From NCBI RefSeq assembly GCF_016892705.1, contig NZ_JAFEMB010000002.1, forward strand, positions 248,001 through 312,000: 64,000 nt of DNA. Reading direction: 5' to 3'. This document shows positions 26,915-35,521 of the stretch, piece after piece. Each line of letters begins with the position of its first letter. The stretch's first letter is position 1. Made by a program: the position numbers and the translations under genes. The DNA is from Microvirga pudoricolor (GTDB lineage: Bacteria; Pseudomonadota; Alphaproteobacteria; Rhizobiales; Beijerinckiaceae). Below the pieces are notes generated by a model that saw only the letters and a program-made list of their open reading frames with translations, made no database searches and was not told where the DNA came from.

Positions 26915-28198
26915 TTACTTCTTGTTGCGCTCGGCGATCTGCTGCTCGACATCCGCCGTGATGCGCTTGTAGGCCTCGTCGAGGGTCGCTTCGCCCGCGA
27001 TCGCCTGGCCCAGCCGGCTGATCACCGCGTTGAAGATCACGCGGTTGTTCACATAGCCCTGGAGCTTGTTGGCCACGGGCGACAAACCGGAGACGCCTTC
27101 GCTGAAGACCTTGAGGGCTGCCTTGCCCTGCGGCGAGGCGTCCTTGTAGTCGAGGCCCTTCTTGGCGAGGCCCAGGTGACCCGGCACGAAGAGGGAGCGC
27201 GCATAGAACTCTTCGGCCACCGGCTCGCTCGCCAGGAACTCGATCAGGCGCGCGACCTCCTTGGGATGCTGGGTCGTCTTGATGCCCACGAGCGCCGCGC
27301 CGCCGGGCATGCCGGAGCAGTTGGCCGGGCCGCACGGGGTCGGGACGGCCACCCAGTCGAAGGCGTTGCCGATGGTCTTGTCGAACTGGCCGATCTGCCA
27401 GGAGCCCGACTCGTACATGACGACCTGGGCGTTCTTGAACTCGTCGTTGGCGCCGCGATAGGCGGTGCCCGCCACCGAGCCCCACAGCTCCTTCGACATC
27501 ACGCCGTTCTTGTGCCAGTCGTAGACGAGCTGCGCGCCCTTCTTGAAGCCGTCATCGACCACAGCGGGCTCGCCCTTGTCGTTGAACACCTGCGCGCCCT
27601 GCGTGATGGCGAGGCTGAAGAAGCGGTGGCCGGAACGGTCGATGGCCACCGGGAACGGGGCCTGCACCTTGGCGGCCACGTCCTTGGCGGCCTTGGCCCA
27701 ATCCTCCCAGGTCGCCTTGGGAGCGGGCATCGGGATGTTGGCCTGCTCGAACAGGGTCTTGTTGACGAACGGCCCCGTCAGGGTGAGCTGGGTCATGTAG
27801 CCGGGAATCGAGGACGTGTCGCCCGGCAGGCGCATCCACTCGAGGAAGGGCCCGAAATTCGCTTCGAAATAAGCCGGATCCTTCAGGTGCGGGCGCAGGT
27901 CGAGCATGTAGCGGGCGACGCCGCCGAGATCGGCCACGCGGGCGAGGTCGGGCCCCTGCCCGGCCGCCAGCTGCACCGGCAGGTTCTCGTTGATGGCCTT
28001 GAACGGCACCTGGTCGAGAACGACCTTGATGTCCTTGTTCTGCTCCTCGAAGCGGCGCAGGAGGCTGTTCATCACCTCCCCTTCGTTGCCGTCCGAGTAC
28101 CAGGTCATGCGCAGGGTCGTCTGCGCCTGCGCTTGGCTGAAGCCCAGGCTTGCAGCCACGAGGGCGCAGCCCAGAAGCATCCTTCTTGTTGCCTTCAT
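26915..28198 (-). CDS. CUT1 ABC transporter substrate-binding protein
   Basis: 427 residues from the ATG at 28198, which follows GGGAGGAATT. Residues 1-25 are a Sec signal peptide (MKATRRMLLGCALVAASLGFSQAQA), so the mature protein is periplasmic. The body is a family 1 extracellular sugar-binding protein (TLRMTWYSDGNEGEVMNSLLRRFEEQNKDIKVV, GQGPDLARVADLGG, YESGSWQIGQFDK, PGGAALVGIKTTQHPKE). It is the first gene of the 11-gene operon and divergent from the LacI regulator. The operon content suggests it binds a sulfoquinovoside, as SmoF does in Agrobacterium. I cannot confirm ligand residues from sequence alone. Confidence 0.9.
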   Translation of the reverse strand: MKATRRMLLGCALVAASLGFSQAQAQTTLRMTWYSDGNEGEVMNSLLRRFEEQNKDIKVVLDQVPFKAINENLPVQLAAGQGPDLARVADLGGVARYMLDLRPHLKDPAYFEANFGPFLEWMRLPGDTSSIPGYMTQLTLTGPFVNKTLFEQANIPMPAPKATWEDWAKAAKDVAAKVQAPFPVAIDRSGHRFFSLAITQGAQVFNDKGEPAVVDDGFKKGAQLVYDWHKNGVMSKELWGSVAGTAYRGANDEFKNAQVVMYESGSWQIGQFDKTIGNAFDWVAVPTPCGPANCSGMPGGAALVGIKTTQHPKEVARLIEFLASEPVAEEFYARSLFVPGHLGLAKKGLDYKDASPQGKAALKVFSEGVSGLSPVANKLQGYVNNRVIFNAVISRLGQAIAGEATLDEAYKRITADVEQQIAERNKK

Positions 28199-28354
28199 CA
28201 ATTCCTCCCGTTCGTTATCGTTGTGACGGACTTTGTCTTGAATCTGTGGCGCCATAGGGGCGCGAGATGCGCGGGCGAATGCGCAGCCCTAGGCACGCGA
28301 ACGGGCGGCGAAGCCATCCGCACGGCCGGTCCCACCCATGTCCGGTCATGTTTT

Positions 28355-28368
28355 GGCAAACGTTTGCC
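28355..28368. promoter_or_regulatory. Probable LacI-family operator
   Basis: The perfect 14-bp palindrome GGCAAACGTTTGCC has the central CG and flanking half-sites typical of LacI/GalR operators. It lies between the divergent binding-protein gene (start 28198) and lacI-type gene (start 28456), so one site could control both promoters. Confidence 0.8.
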
Positions 28369-28455
28369 TAAACCGTCTATTATCCTTTAGGCTAGGCCTT
28401 GGGACGATGGGCCCTGCGGCGTCGACATGGCGCTCAAAGTGGTGAAGAAGGTCGC

Positions 28456-29484
28456 ATGACCAAGCAGAGACCGCTCCGGCAAAACCCCGTTTCGCTGGCC
28501 ACCGTGGCCAGCGCGGCCGGCGTGTCCATGGCGACGGTGTCCCGGATCGTGAATGGGGAAACCCGCCGCGCCTCGGCCGAAACCGTGGAACGCGTGCAGA
28601 AGGTGGTGGCGGCGCTGGGCTACCGGCCGAACCATATCGGCAGAACCCTTCGCCGGCGCGAGAGCCGGATCGTGGCCATGCTGTCCCCCAATCTCGACAA
28701 CCCCGCCATGGCGGCCATCGCGGATTCCGTCGAGACGGCCTTGCGCTCGGCGGGCTACGTAATGATCCTGTGCGATACCCATGACAGGGCCGACCTCCAG
28801 GACGAGTACCTGCATGCCATGCGTTCGCAGGTGGTGCAGGGCTACGTGGTGGTCAACGCAGTGCGAAGCGAAGGCCTGTCGGAGGCCGTCTCCCGCGGCG
28901 ATCCGGTCGTCTTCGTCGGCCGCCGCAACCCAGATGGCGGCGGCTCCTTCGTGGGCATCGACAACCGTGGCGCCGGAGCGGACGCGGCGGACCATCTCTG
29001 GGCCAGGGGGATCCGGGATCTGGCTCTCATTCACCCCAGCCAGGGATCATCCGCCACGCGCGACCGCGTCGAGGGCTTCGTCACGCGCCTGACCGAACTG
29101 GGATGTCCGCGGCCATCGATCCGCAGCGCGGCGGCCCCGGGCCTGCGCCATCTCGAGGCGGGCTATGCCGCCGTCCGGGCCCTCGTCGAAGGCGAAGCCG
29201 GGCGACAGGACTGGCCGGCGGGCCTGTTCTGCCCGAGCGACCTGATGGCCTACGGGGCGTACCGCTTCGCGCAGGAAAACGGCATCCGCATTCCCCAGGA
29301 TTGCAGGTTTGTCGGGGTCGACGACAACGCTCTCAACGCCTGGATCGCGCCTTGGCTGACTTCGGTTCACATCCCTTATGTCGCGTTCGGCGAGAAGGTG
29401 GTGGATCAGCTGAAGAATCTCTGGGCGGGGGAAGGGCCCTCGGAGGACCTGCTGCCGCACGAACTCATCGTCCGTCAGGCCTGA
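28456..29484 (+). CDS. LacI-family transcriptional regulator
   Basis: 342 residues from the ATG at 28456. The N-terminal helix-turn-helix with hinge (VSLATVASAAGVSMATVSRIVNG, ALGYRPNHIGRTLRR) is followed by a periplasmic-binding-like effector domain (IVAMLSPNLDNPAMAAIADSVE, DLALIHPSQG, ALFCPSDLMAYGAYRFA-type core). LacI proteins repress catabolic operons until the inducer, usually the substrate or an intermediate, is bound. It faces away from the sulfoquinovose operon and shares the palindrome-containing 257-bp spacer, so it almost certainly regulates that operon and itself. It converges on the L,D-transpeptidase gene with a 7-base gap. Confidence 0.92.
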   Translation: MTKQRPLRQNPVSLATVASAAGVSMATVSRIVNGETRRASAETVERVQKVVAALGYRPNHIGRTLRRRESRIVAMLSPNLDNPAMAAIADSVETALRSAGYVMILCDTHDRADLQDEYLHAMRSQVVQGYVVVNAVRSEGLSEAVSRGDPVVFVGRRNPDGGGSFVGIDNRGAGADAADHLWARGIRDLALIHPSQGSSATRDRVEGFVTRLTELGCPRPSIRSAAAPGLRHLEAGYAAVRALVEGEAGRQDWPAGLFCPSDLMAYGAYRFAQENGIRIPQDCRFVGVDDNALNAWIAPWLTSVHIPYVAFGEKVVDQLKNLWAGEGPSEDLLPHELIVRQA

Positions 29485-29491
29485 GCCAGGC

Positions 29492-30721
29492 TCAAGGCGA
29501 TGTCCAGCCGGGGGACATGATCGGCGGGGCTCCGGCGATCATGAGGGGGCTAGGCCGCAAGATGGCGGGATCGCCGCCCGCCGTCGAGGCCGACAGGAGC
29601 GACGGCAGCTCCGGCATCCACAGGACCGGGCTCTGCGCCAGGGAGGCGACGGGGAAGACATCCGGCGCGGCGGTGGCCAGCACGATGCCGGCCTGCGTCG
29701 AGGGATTTGGGCAAGGCCCGTCCGCGGGGCAGTCCCGGCGCAGGGGACGGGCGGGCTGGAGCACCCTCACCTGCCCGGCGAAAGCGAGCGCTTCGGGCCG
29801 GCTGACCTCGCCGAGAGAGACACCGCGGCGCCACAAGGCCGCGAAGGTCGGGTGCTGGCCGCCATCCGCATAGGTGGTCCGGATCGCCGCCCGGCCCTCC
29901 TCCAGCAGGACGGCGTCGTGATCCTCCTCCATGGCGCGCCAAGCCAGGATATTCGCCTCACTGTCCGGGTCCTTGGACGGCTGGAACGCGTAACGGCCCG
30001 CCGCGACCCGCACATCAACCTCCTGGCGCGTCGCCTCGAAGCGGTCCGAGCCTTCCTTGAGCTGGCGCCAGAACGCGATGTTGGGGTCCAGGCGATGCGC
30101 GACGAGGTTCTCGGCCGTCATCCTAAACGGGAAGGCCTGGAGCTGAACCGCCTTCTGGCCACCTCTGAACGCCTCCCGCATGAGGGCGTAGATCTCGGCG
30201 ATGCCCGCATCCGTCATGGCGTAGCAGCCCATCGACGAGCAGGTGCCGTGCACCATCAGAGCGGTGCCCGTCGCGCCCTGCGCCCGGTCGTAGGCATTGG
30301 GAAAACCCGTGTCGAAGGACAGATAGTACCTGGAATTCGGATTCATCAGCTTGGGCGTGATGGCGTAGAACCCCTCCGGGGCCTGCCTGTCGCCCTCCTT
30401 GCGCTTCGGCCCGAGCTGACCCGACCACCGGCAGATCGGAAAGGTTTTCAGACGCCCGTACCGGCCGTCCGCGCCACGCTTCCAAACCTCCAGCTCCGCT
30501 TCCCGCTTGTAGAGGCGGATCAGCATCGGGCTGGCCGGGCCGGTGTTCTTGGTCTGCATCAGCGCCAGGGTCGCCGGCGGAATCGGCGCCTCGTGCTTCG
30601 GTACTCCGGTGCTCGCGGCGGCCTGCACGCTCGTGCCTGCGAGGGCGGACGCCAGGACGATCCCCGCGAGCGCGAGGGCGGGCGTGAGGGCGCGTCCGAG
30701 CCTGGAGAACATGAACAGCAT
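29492..30721 (-). CDS. L,D-transpeptidase-family (YkuD/YafK-like) protein
   Basis: 409 residues. A hydrophobic N-terminus (ALTPALALAGIVLASALAGTSVQAAA) is a signal peptide or anchor. The catalytic domain lies at about 65-200: LIRLYKREAELEVWK, a substrate region with KRKEGDRQAPEGFYAI, and the active-site motif MVHGTCSSMGC with H158 and C166. Such enzymes form or edit 3-3 peptidoglycan cross-links or attach proteins to peptidoglycan in the periplasm. The ~200-residue C-terminal extension is poorly conserved and ends in a proline-rich tail. The gene is convergent with lacI and probably belongs to neither carbohydrate operon. Confidence 0.82.
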   Translation of the reverse strand: MLFMFSRLGRALTPALALAGIVLASALAGTSVQAAASTGVPKHEAPIPPATLALMQTKNTGPASPMLIRLYKREAELEVWKRGADGRYGRLKTFPICRWSGQLGPKRKEGDRQAPEGFYAITPKLMNPNSRYYLSFDTGFPNAYDRAQGATGTALMVHGTCSSMGCYAMTDAGIAEIYALMREAFRGGQKAVQLQAFPFRMTAENLVAHRLDPNIAFWRQLKEGSDRFEATRQEVDVRVAAGRYAFQPSKDPDSEANILAWRAMEEDHDAVLLEEGRAAIRTTYADGGQHPTFAALWRRGVSLGEVSRPEALAFAGQVRVLQPARPLRRDCPADGPCPNPSTQAGIVLATAAPDVFPVASLAQSPVLWMPELPSLLSASTAGGDPAILRPSPLMIAGAPPIMSPGWTSP

Positions 30722-30817
30722 TCAGTCCGAGCGATGCCTAGGGCGAAGAAACCGGGTGAGGTGTACCACTGACAGGCAATTGCGGCCAGACCGAGGGAGC
30801 GCGGCATCTGGGCAATC

Positions 30818-31714
30818 CTACCGGGAGGCTTTGCCGATCCAGCGCTCCAGGGGCGACGCCAGGGCCGTGGTCAGGATGACGATGGCGCCGCCGATGCAGA
30901 GGGAAAGGGTCGGGACTTCTCCGAAGTAGAGCCAGCCCGCGAAGGCCGAGAATACGACCGATAGGTATCCGATGGGAGCCAGGAGCCGCGCCTCCTGCTT
31001 CTGATAGGCCTGAAGCCAGCAATATTGCCCGAGCTGGGCCAGGATCCCGACCAGGAGGATGCCGGGCGCCCTGTCCCAGGGGATGGGCACCCAGACCAAG
31101 GCCGCCGGAACGGATGTGAGGGCCGCCAGGCCGATGGTGTAGAACAGCATCAGCATGACGGTGTTCTCGCCCGCGAGGCGTCTGGTCTGGATCACCGCAA
31201 TGGAGCCGAACAGAACGGACGCGAAGGCGGCGGCCAGTCCGAGGTTCCAGGGCACGGAACTCGGCCCGACCATCACGAGGATCCCGACGAACCCGACGGC
31301 CGTCAGCGTGTACCGGATCCGGCTGACGCGCTCGCCCAGCAGGAACGCCGCCAACACCAAAAGAAGAAGCGGACGCGTGAACCCGATGGCCGTGACCAGG
31401 GCAAGCGGCAGCGACGCGAAAGCCGCGAAGCTGAAGGTCAGGGCGGCCGAATTGGACGCCACCCGGATCAGATGGCTTCGCAGATGGGACAGCCGGGCCA
31501 GCTCCCGGCGATGGCGCCAGGCCAGGGGCGCGACGGACACGAGCCCGACCAGGGACCGCAGAAAGACGAGCTGAACGGCCGGATAGGTCGCCCCTTCGGC
31601 CTTCACGATAGCCTGCATGGTGGTGACCAAGGCCATGTCCATGAGCAGCCAACCGGCGCTTTGCCAGAGCGGCACGGAGGGCTCGGCTGCAACCGTTTCC
31701 GGGGCTTCGGCCAT
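30818..31714 (-). CDS. EamA/DMT-family transporter
   Basis: 298 residues from the ATG at 31714; the longer frame would read into the PIG-L gene. Ten hydrophobic helices form two five-helix EamA repeats (WLLMDMALVTTMQAIVKAEG through ILVMVGPSSV; LGLAAAFASVLFGSIAVIQ through AIVILTTALASPLERWIG). The first repeat has the typical PAVQLVFLRSLVGL and FTRPLLLLVLAAFLLGERVS segments. DMT transporters usually export amino acids, sugars or other metabolites. It starts 4 bases after the PIG-L stop, so it is cotranscribed with the deacetylase and may move a product or substrate of that locus. The substrate is unknown. Confidence 0.85.
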   Translation of the reverse strand: MAEAPETVAAEPSVPLWQSAGWLLMDMALVTTMQAIVKAEGATYPAVQLVFLRSLVGLVSVAPLAWRHRRELARLSHLRSHLIRVASNSAALTFSFAAFASLPLALVTAIGFTRPLLLLVLAAFLLGERVSRIRYTLTAVGFVGILVMVGPSSVPWNLGLAAAFASVLFGSIAVIQTRRLAGENTVMLMLFYTIGLAALTSVPAALVWVPIPWDRAPGILLVGILAQLGQYCWLQAYQKQEARLLAPIGYLSVVFSAFAGWLYFGEVPTLSLCIGGAIVILTTALASPLERWIGKASR

Positions 31715-31718
31715 GGGT

Positions 31719-34112
31719 TCAGGCGGGCTGGACCAGATTGGCCATGAGCCGGAAGGCGCCCGGAACCAGCTTGTCCATCTGGTGGTGCAGGACCAGGGCC
31801 ACATGGGTGTGGCGGCCACGGCCGATGCGCCCCGACACGAGGCCGCCCTTCAGCGGAGCCTCGCCCGGGTCGTTCACGGCAATGAGCGATTCATATTCGG
31901 GGCTCGCCTCGGACACGAAGTAGAGGCCCCGCTCCTTGTCCCAATCGGCCCAGTCCTGGGGACCGATCCGGTTCGGGGAGGTCAGCAACGGGTGATCGGG
32001 AGCCAGGATCGTGACGGGGGCCGATGGGTCCGTCACGCGCCAGCGCAGGGATGGGCTTCCGATCACGAGACGGCGGGGCGGCGTATGGTCCGGGTCCCAG
32101 GCATCCGTCGGCCGATGGTAGAGAGTCACCAGATGGCCCCCCGCCTCCACAAAGCGGCGGAGCCTGTCCGTGGCGGCTCTCAGGTCCGGGCGCAGGCCGA
32201 ACGCGAAGATGCCGACCACGAGAGTCGTGAACTCTGACAGGTCGCCCGCGGACAGGTCCGCGGCGTCGAGGTCGGTCACGTCGAGGCCAAGCCGCCGAAG
32301 GTGGTCGCCCACCCCATCGCTGCCTCCGCCCGCATAGCCGATGCGGACGCCCCCGGGCAGCGCCACATCCAGGGTCAGCACCTTGAGGTCCACCGGAGCG
32401 ACGAACGCGGCCGGCCGGATATGAGGGTAGGACAAGGGCCGGACTGCACTGGCAGGCGTGCCGTCCACCAGCGGAACGAGGCTCGCGAGCCCGACAGGCC
32501 CAGCCTGCGGGGGCTCTACGATCCACCGGGCGCACTCCTGGCGAACCTCCCAGCCGGGCGGCGTGTCCCATCCGGTCGCGGGCGTCCCTTCGGTCTCGAC
32601 CGCGAAGGGCCCCTGCCCTCCGCCTTGCCGGAGCACGACGAGAGCCGGGTCGATGGACAGCGAGTGCCGGGGCACGACCGAGACGGCCTCGTCCAGGTCG
32701 CGGTCCACCGCGATTCGATGGCCGTCGACCGTGCCCGTGATCCCAAGACCGATGGGCCCGTTGCCGCCCATCGGATCGAAGGTCTCGGCGTAGTTGCCCG
32801 TGAGCGCCGCATCCGCCGGGATCGTTATCGCGAACCGCCGAAACCCGCCGTTGCCACCTGTTTCAACGGCTTGGAAACCATGCGGAAGGCGCGGCGCGAT
32901 CCGGAGATCCGACCAGCCGGGAGCGTCAGCATGGACGTCCAGGGTGAGCGTCGCGCCCGGATGGGCCGGGCCGGTGACGTCGGCGCGCACGGAGCCCATG
33001 CTCAGCTCCAACAGGGCAGCGTCGATCTCCCGCTGCTTGCGGCGCAGGCGATGTCCGATGCACCCCAGCGAGACAGGATCCGCTCCCGCGAGTGCCGATC
33101 CGATCAGCCGGCCCGCATGGGCCAGGGAGGCGGCGATCCGCCCACGATCCGGAAAGGATCCGACCGCTTCGCGGATACGGTCTTCGGCCCCCCGGAGCTC
33201 GGCGGTCCCAGAACCGGTCAGCCCCCCCTCGCCGGCGAGGTCGGCAATGCTCGCCGGCAAGCCGTCGCGGATGTCGGTCTCGCGAACCGGTGCCCCCCCG
33301 GCGCGGTGCTTGAGATGCAACTCCCACCGGTCGGTGGCGCTGTCCCGCCAGACGCCCATGCCCTGGGATGCGTGGGCGGCACGGGACCATTCCCCGAGCT
33401 GGCGGAAGGTGAGGCCCGTGACGGCATCGCGCGCCGTCTCGACAGCGAGCGTGGCCGGCGGCGGCGGCACCTCGTCGTCATAGGCATAACCCGCCCCTGA
33501 CCAGGCGGGCAGGTAGAACTTGGAGACCTGCCACGGCTCCAGGCCCTCAGCAGCGTGCGCCGGAAACGTGGCGGGGTCAGCCGCCATCGCGAGGGCGGCT
33601 TCCGCCGCCTGCGTCATGGCGCGGTGGTGTCCATGCTGCCCCGGCACGTCGAGAAAGGTCGGGATCACGATGTCGGGCCGGTACCGGCGGTAGGCGCGCA
33701 CGAGCCGTTCCAGGAGCCGCTCCTCGCCCCAGCGCCGAAGCGTGTCCGGGCCGTTCTTGGAGAAGCCGAAATCGTGCACGGGATCAGCCGGTCCATGGCC
33801 CAGCCAGGCTATGTCGGCGTCGATCCGGCGCGCGGATTCCTCCATCTCGGCGGTGCGCAAGACCCCCAGCGCGCCGCCTCTCTCCGGCCCGAGGGCGTTC
33901 TGTCCGCCCTCCCCCCGTGTGGAGCAGGCAACGACGATCCGCATGCCGTAGGCGAAGCGCAGGGCCGCCAGCAGGCCGTTGGCCTCGTCGTCCGGATGGG
34001 CGCCCGTGTTCATGACCGTGACCACGGATGCGAGGCGGCTCAGGTGGCGGTGAAGGCGGACCAGCGCGGGCTCGTGGACGGCTCGGGCAAGGCGGCGGTG
34101 GTCATCCGGCAA
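31719..34112 (-). CDS. Multidomain PIG-L deacetylase with C-terminal GATase-like domain
   Basis: 797 residues, much longer than the ~230 of a simple PIG-L enzyme. Residues ~30-260 are the zinc-dependent deacetylase domain: AHPDDE (39-43) and GHHRA (H162, H163) supply metal ligands and the general base. A middle part of ~300 residues contains a beta-sandwich region (NEW3-like: TGPAHPGATLTLDVHADAPGW, AITIPADAALTGNYAE). The last ~190 residues resemble a class I glutamine-amidotransferase/ThuA-like fold (VRIGYAGGGSDGVGDHLRRLG, FVEAGGHLVTLYHRPTDAW). Known relatives remove N-acetyl groups from amino sugars or their conjugates. There is no signal peptide. It overlaps the ROK gene by 11 bases and is followed by the EamA gene. 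Confidence 0.82.
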   Translation of the reverse strand: MPDDHRRLARAVHEPALVRLHRHLSRLASVVTVMNTGAHPDDEANGLLAALRFAYGMRIVVACSTRGEGGQNALGPERGGALGVLRTAEMEESARRIDADIAWLGHGPADPVHDFGFSKNGPDTLRRWGEERLLERLVRAYRRYRPDIVIPTFLDVPGQHGHHRAMTQAAEAALAMAADPATFPAHAAEGLEPWQVSKFYLPAWSGAGYAYDDEVPPPPATLAVETARDAVTGLTFRQLGEWSRAAHASQGMGVWRDSATDRWELHLKHRAGGAPVRETDIRDGLPASIADLAGEGGLTGSGTAELRGAEDRIREAVGSFPDRGRIAASLAHAGRLIGSALAGADPVSLGCIGHRLRRKQREIDAALLELSMGSVRADVTGPAHPGATLTLDVHADAPGWSDLRIAPRLPHGFQAVETGGNGGFRRFAITIPADAALTGNYAETFDPMGGNGPIGLGITGTVDGHRIAVDRDLDEAVSVVPRHSLSIDPALVVLRQGGGQGPFAVETEGTPATGWDTPPGWEVRQECARWIVEPPQAGPVGLASLVPLVDGTPASAVRPLSYPHIRPAAFVAPVDLKVLTLDVALPGGVRIGYAGGGSDGVGDHLRRLGLDVTDLDAADLSAGDLSEFTTLVVGIFAFGLRPDLRAATDRLRRFVEAGGHLVTLYHRPTDAWDPDHTPPRRLVIGSPSLRWRVTDPSAPVTILAPDHPLLTSPNRIGPQDWADWDKERGLYFVSEASPEYESLIAVNDPGEAPLKGGLVSGRIGRGRHTHVALVLHHQMDKLVPGAFRLMANLVQPA

Positions 34113-35352
34113 TGAGATTCTCCTGGTCTTGCAGTTCTGCGGCCCGCGCGCGGGCCGTGTCGAGGCGCGGCGTCATCGTCTCGAGAAGAGGAAGGGCCGC
34201 GGCGCCGAGGGCGGCTGTCATGCGGCCCGTGCGGCCCAGCAGGAGGCGCGCCTCGCTGCGGTTGCGGCGGCTTGCCACCGAGAGCGGCAGCGGCTCCATC
34301 GCCCGGACGAGGTCCTCCAGGAGCGCGGTGGGAAGCGCGCCTCCGAGGATGATGGCCTCCGGATCGAGGAGGTTCTCCAGCATCGCGACCTGCGGCGCCA
34401 GATATCGGGCGGCATCGCGAATCCAGGTGGCGACCACCGGATGCCCCTCGCGATGAAGGCGCTCGATATCCGCATAGGCGGCGTTGCGAATGCCGGCCCG
34501 CTCGAGACGCCCCGTGAGCGCGTGGACGGACGCATAGGCCTCCAGGCATCCACGCTGGCCGCAGGAGCAGGGTTCGCCGTCGCGCGCGACGGGAATATGA
34601 CCGATCTCGCCCGCATTGCCGCGCGCCCCACGCACCGGATGCCCGTCGATCACGATGCCAAGTCCGAGGCCGCGTCCGAAATAGATCAGGCAGAAGGTCT
34701 TGAGGTCGCGGGCGACCCCGTGAAGCCGCTCGCCGACGGCGGCCGCATTGGCGTCGTTGTCGACCGTAACGGGTGCGCCGAGCGCATCGCTCAGGCCGGC
34801 GGCCGCGTCGAAGCCGAGCCAGCCCGACAGGGTGGTGGGACCGACCGACGTCATGCCGTCCACGTCGAAGGGACCCGGCATCACGACACCCACCCCCAGC
34901 AATTGTGGGACGGTGCCCGCGAGCTGGGCCCGCGCCGCCGCGATCTCCGCCCGGATGGCCGGCAGGACGGTTGCCGGATCGTTGCGATCCAGCGACTTCG
35001 TTCGCTGCGCCCGCACCTTGCCGCCGATATCCACCAGAAGCGTCGCGATATGGTCGGCAGCAACCTCGATGCCGGCGGTCATGCCGCCGTCGGGGTTCAC
35101 CGCGAACTGGATCGGGGGAAGGCCGCGCCCGGCCCGCAACCGCCCCAGCTTGATGAGGAGGCCGTCCGTGACGAGGTCGTCGACGATGTTGGACACCGCC
35201 TGCGTGCTCAGATGCGCGTAGCGGGAGATCTCCATGCGGCCAAGAGGACCCCATTGCCGGACGACGTCGAGAACCACGCGGCGGTTATGGGAACGATTGC
35301 GCTCGGGGTTGGTCCCGATCGTCGACTGCGCCGCGGCCTTGTTCTTTGCCAT
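34102..35352 (-). CDS. ROK-family transcriptional regulator
   Basis: 416 residues from the ATG at 35352. An N-terminal winged helix-turn-helix (NRRVVLDVVRQWGPLGRMEISRYAHLSTQAVSNIVDDLV) is followed by a ROK sugar-kinase-like domain with the zinc motif CSCGQRGCLE and VDNDANAAAVGE. ROK repressors such as NagC and Mlc respond to sugars or sugar phosphates. The gene is divergent from the ABC binding-protein gene with a 169-bp spacer holding an inverted repeat, and it overlaps the PIG-L gene. It therefore likely controls both the leftward deacetylase/EamA genes and the rightward transport and catabolic genes. Confidence 0.9.
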   Translation of the reverse strand: MAKNKAAAQSTIGTNPERNRSHNRRVVLDVVRQWGPLGRMEISRYAHLSTQAVSNIVDDLVTDGLLIKLGRLRAGRGLPPIQFAVNPDGGMTAGIEVAADHIATLLVDIGGKVRAQRTKSLDRNDPATVLPAIRAEIAAARAQLAGTVPQLLGVGVVMPGPFDVDGMTSVGPTTLSGWLGFDAAAGLSDALGAPVTVDNDANAAAVGERLHGVARDLKTFCLIYFGRGLGLGIVIDGHPVRGARGNAGEIGHIPVARDGEPCSCGQRGCLEAYASVHALTGRLERAGIRNAAYADIERLHREGHPVVATWIRDAARYLAPQVAMLENLLDPEAIILGGALPTALLEDLVRAMEPLPLSVASRRNRSEARLLLGRTGRMTAALGAAALPLLETMTPRLDTARARAAELQDQENLIAG

Positions 35353-35390
35353 CTCAGCTCTCCCAGGCCGGAAGATGAACCCCAACAAAG

Positions 35391-35415
35391 AATAACTCAA
35401 GTGAATTATGTTATT
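35391..35415. promoter_or_regulatory. Candidate ROK operator/promoter region
   Basis: AATAAC and GTTATT form an inverted repeat spaced by 13 bases in an AT-rich patch between the divergent ROK and binding-protein genes. NagC/Mlc sites are AT-rich with similar symmetric TTATT/AATAA arms. A second palindrome, AGAGCC-AC-GGCTCT, follows at 35419-35432, and TTGACA at 35414 may be a -35 box. Confidence 0.5.
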
Positions 35416-35521
35416 GACAGAGCCACGGCTCTGGGTGAGCCTTCGGGCCGGCTCGGCATTCCACGCGGTCGCCCATACGATGACCGATGCAGCCGCAGGC
35501 TCGGCAATAACGGAGAGGGAA

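Noticed and set aside
26837..28390. Forward ORF of 517 residues opposite the binding-protein gene
   Set aside because: Antisense shadow; the reverse gene has a signal peptide, ribosome site and family motifs.
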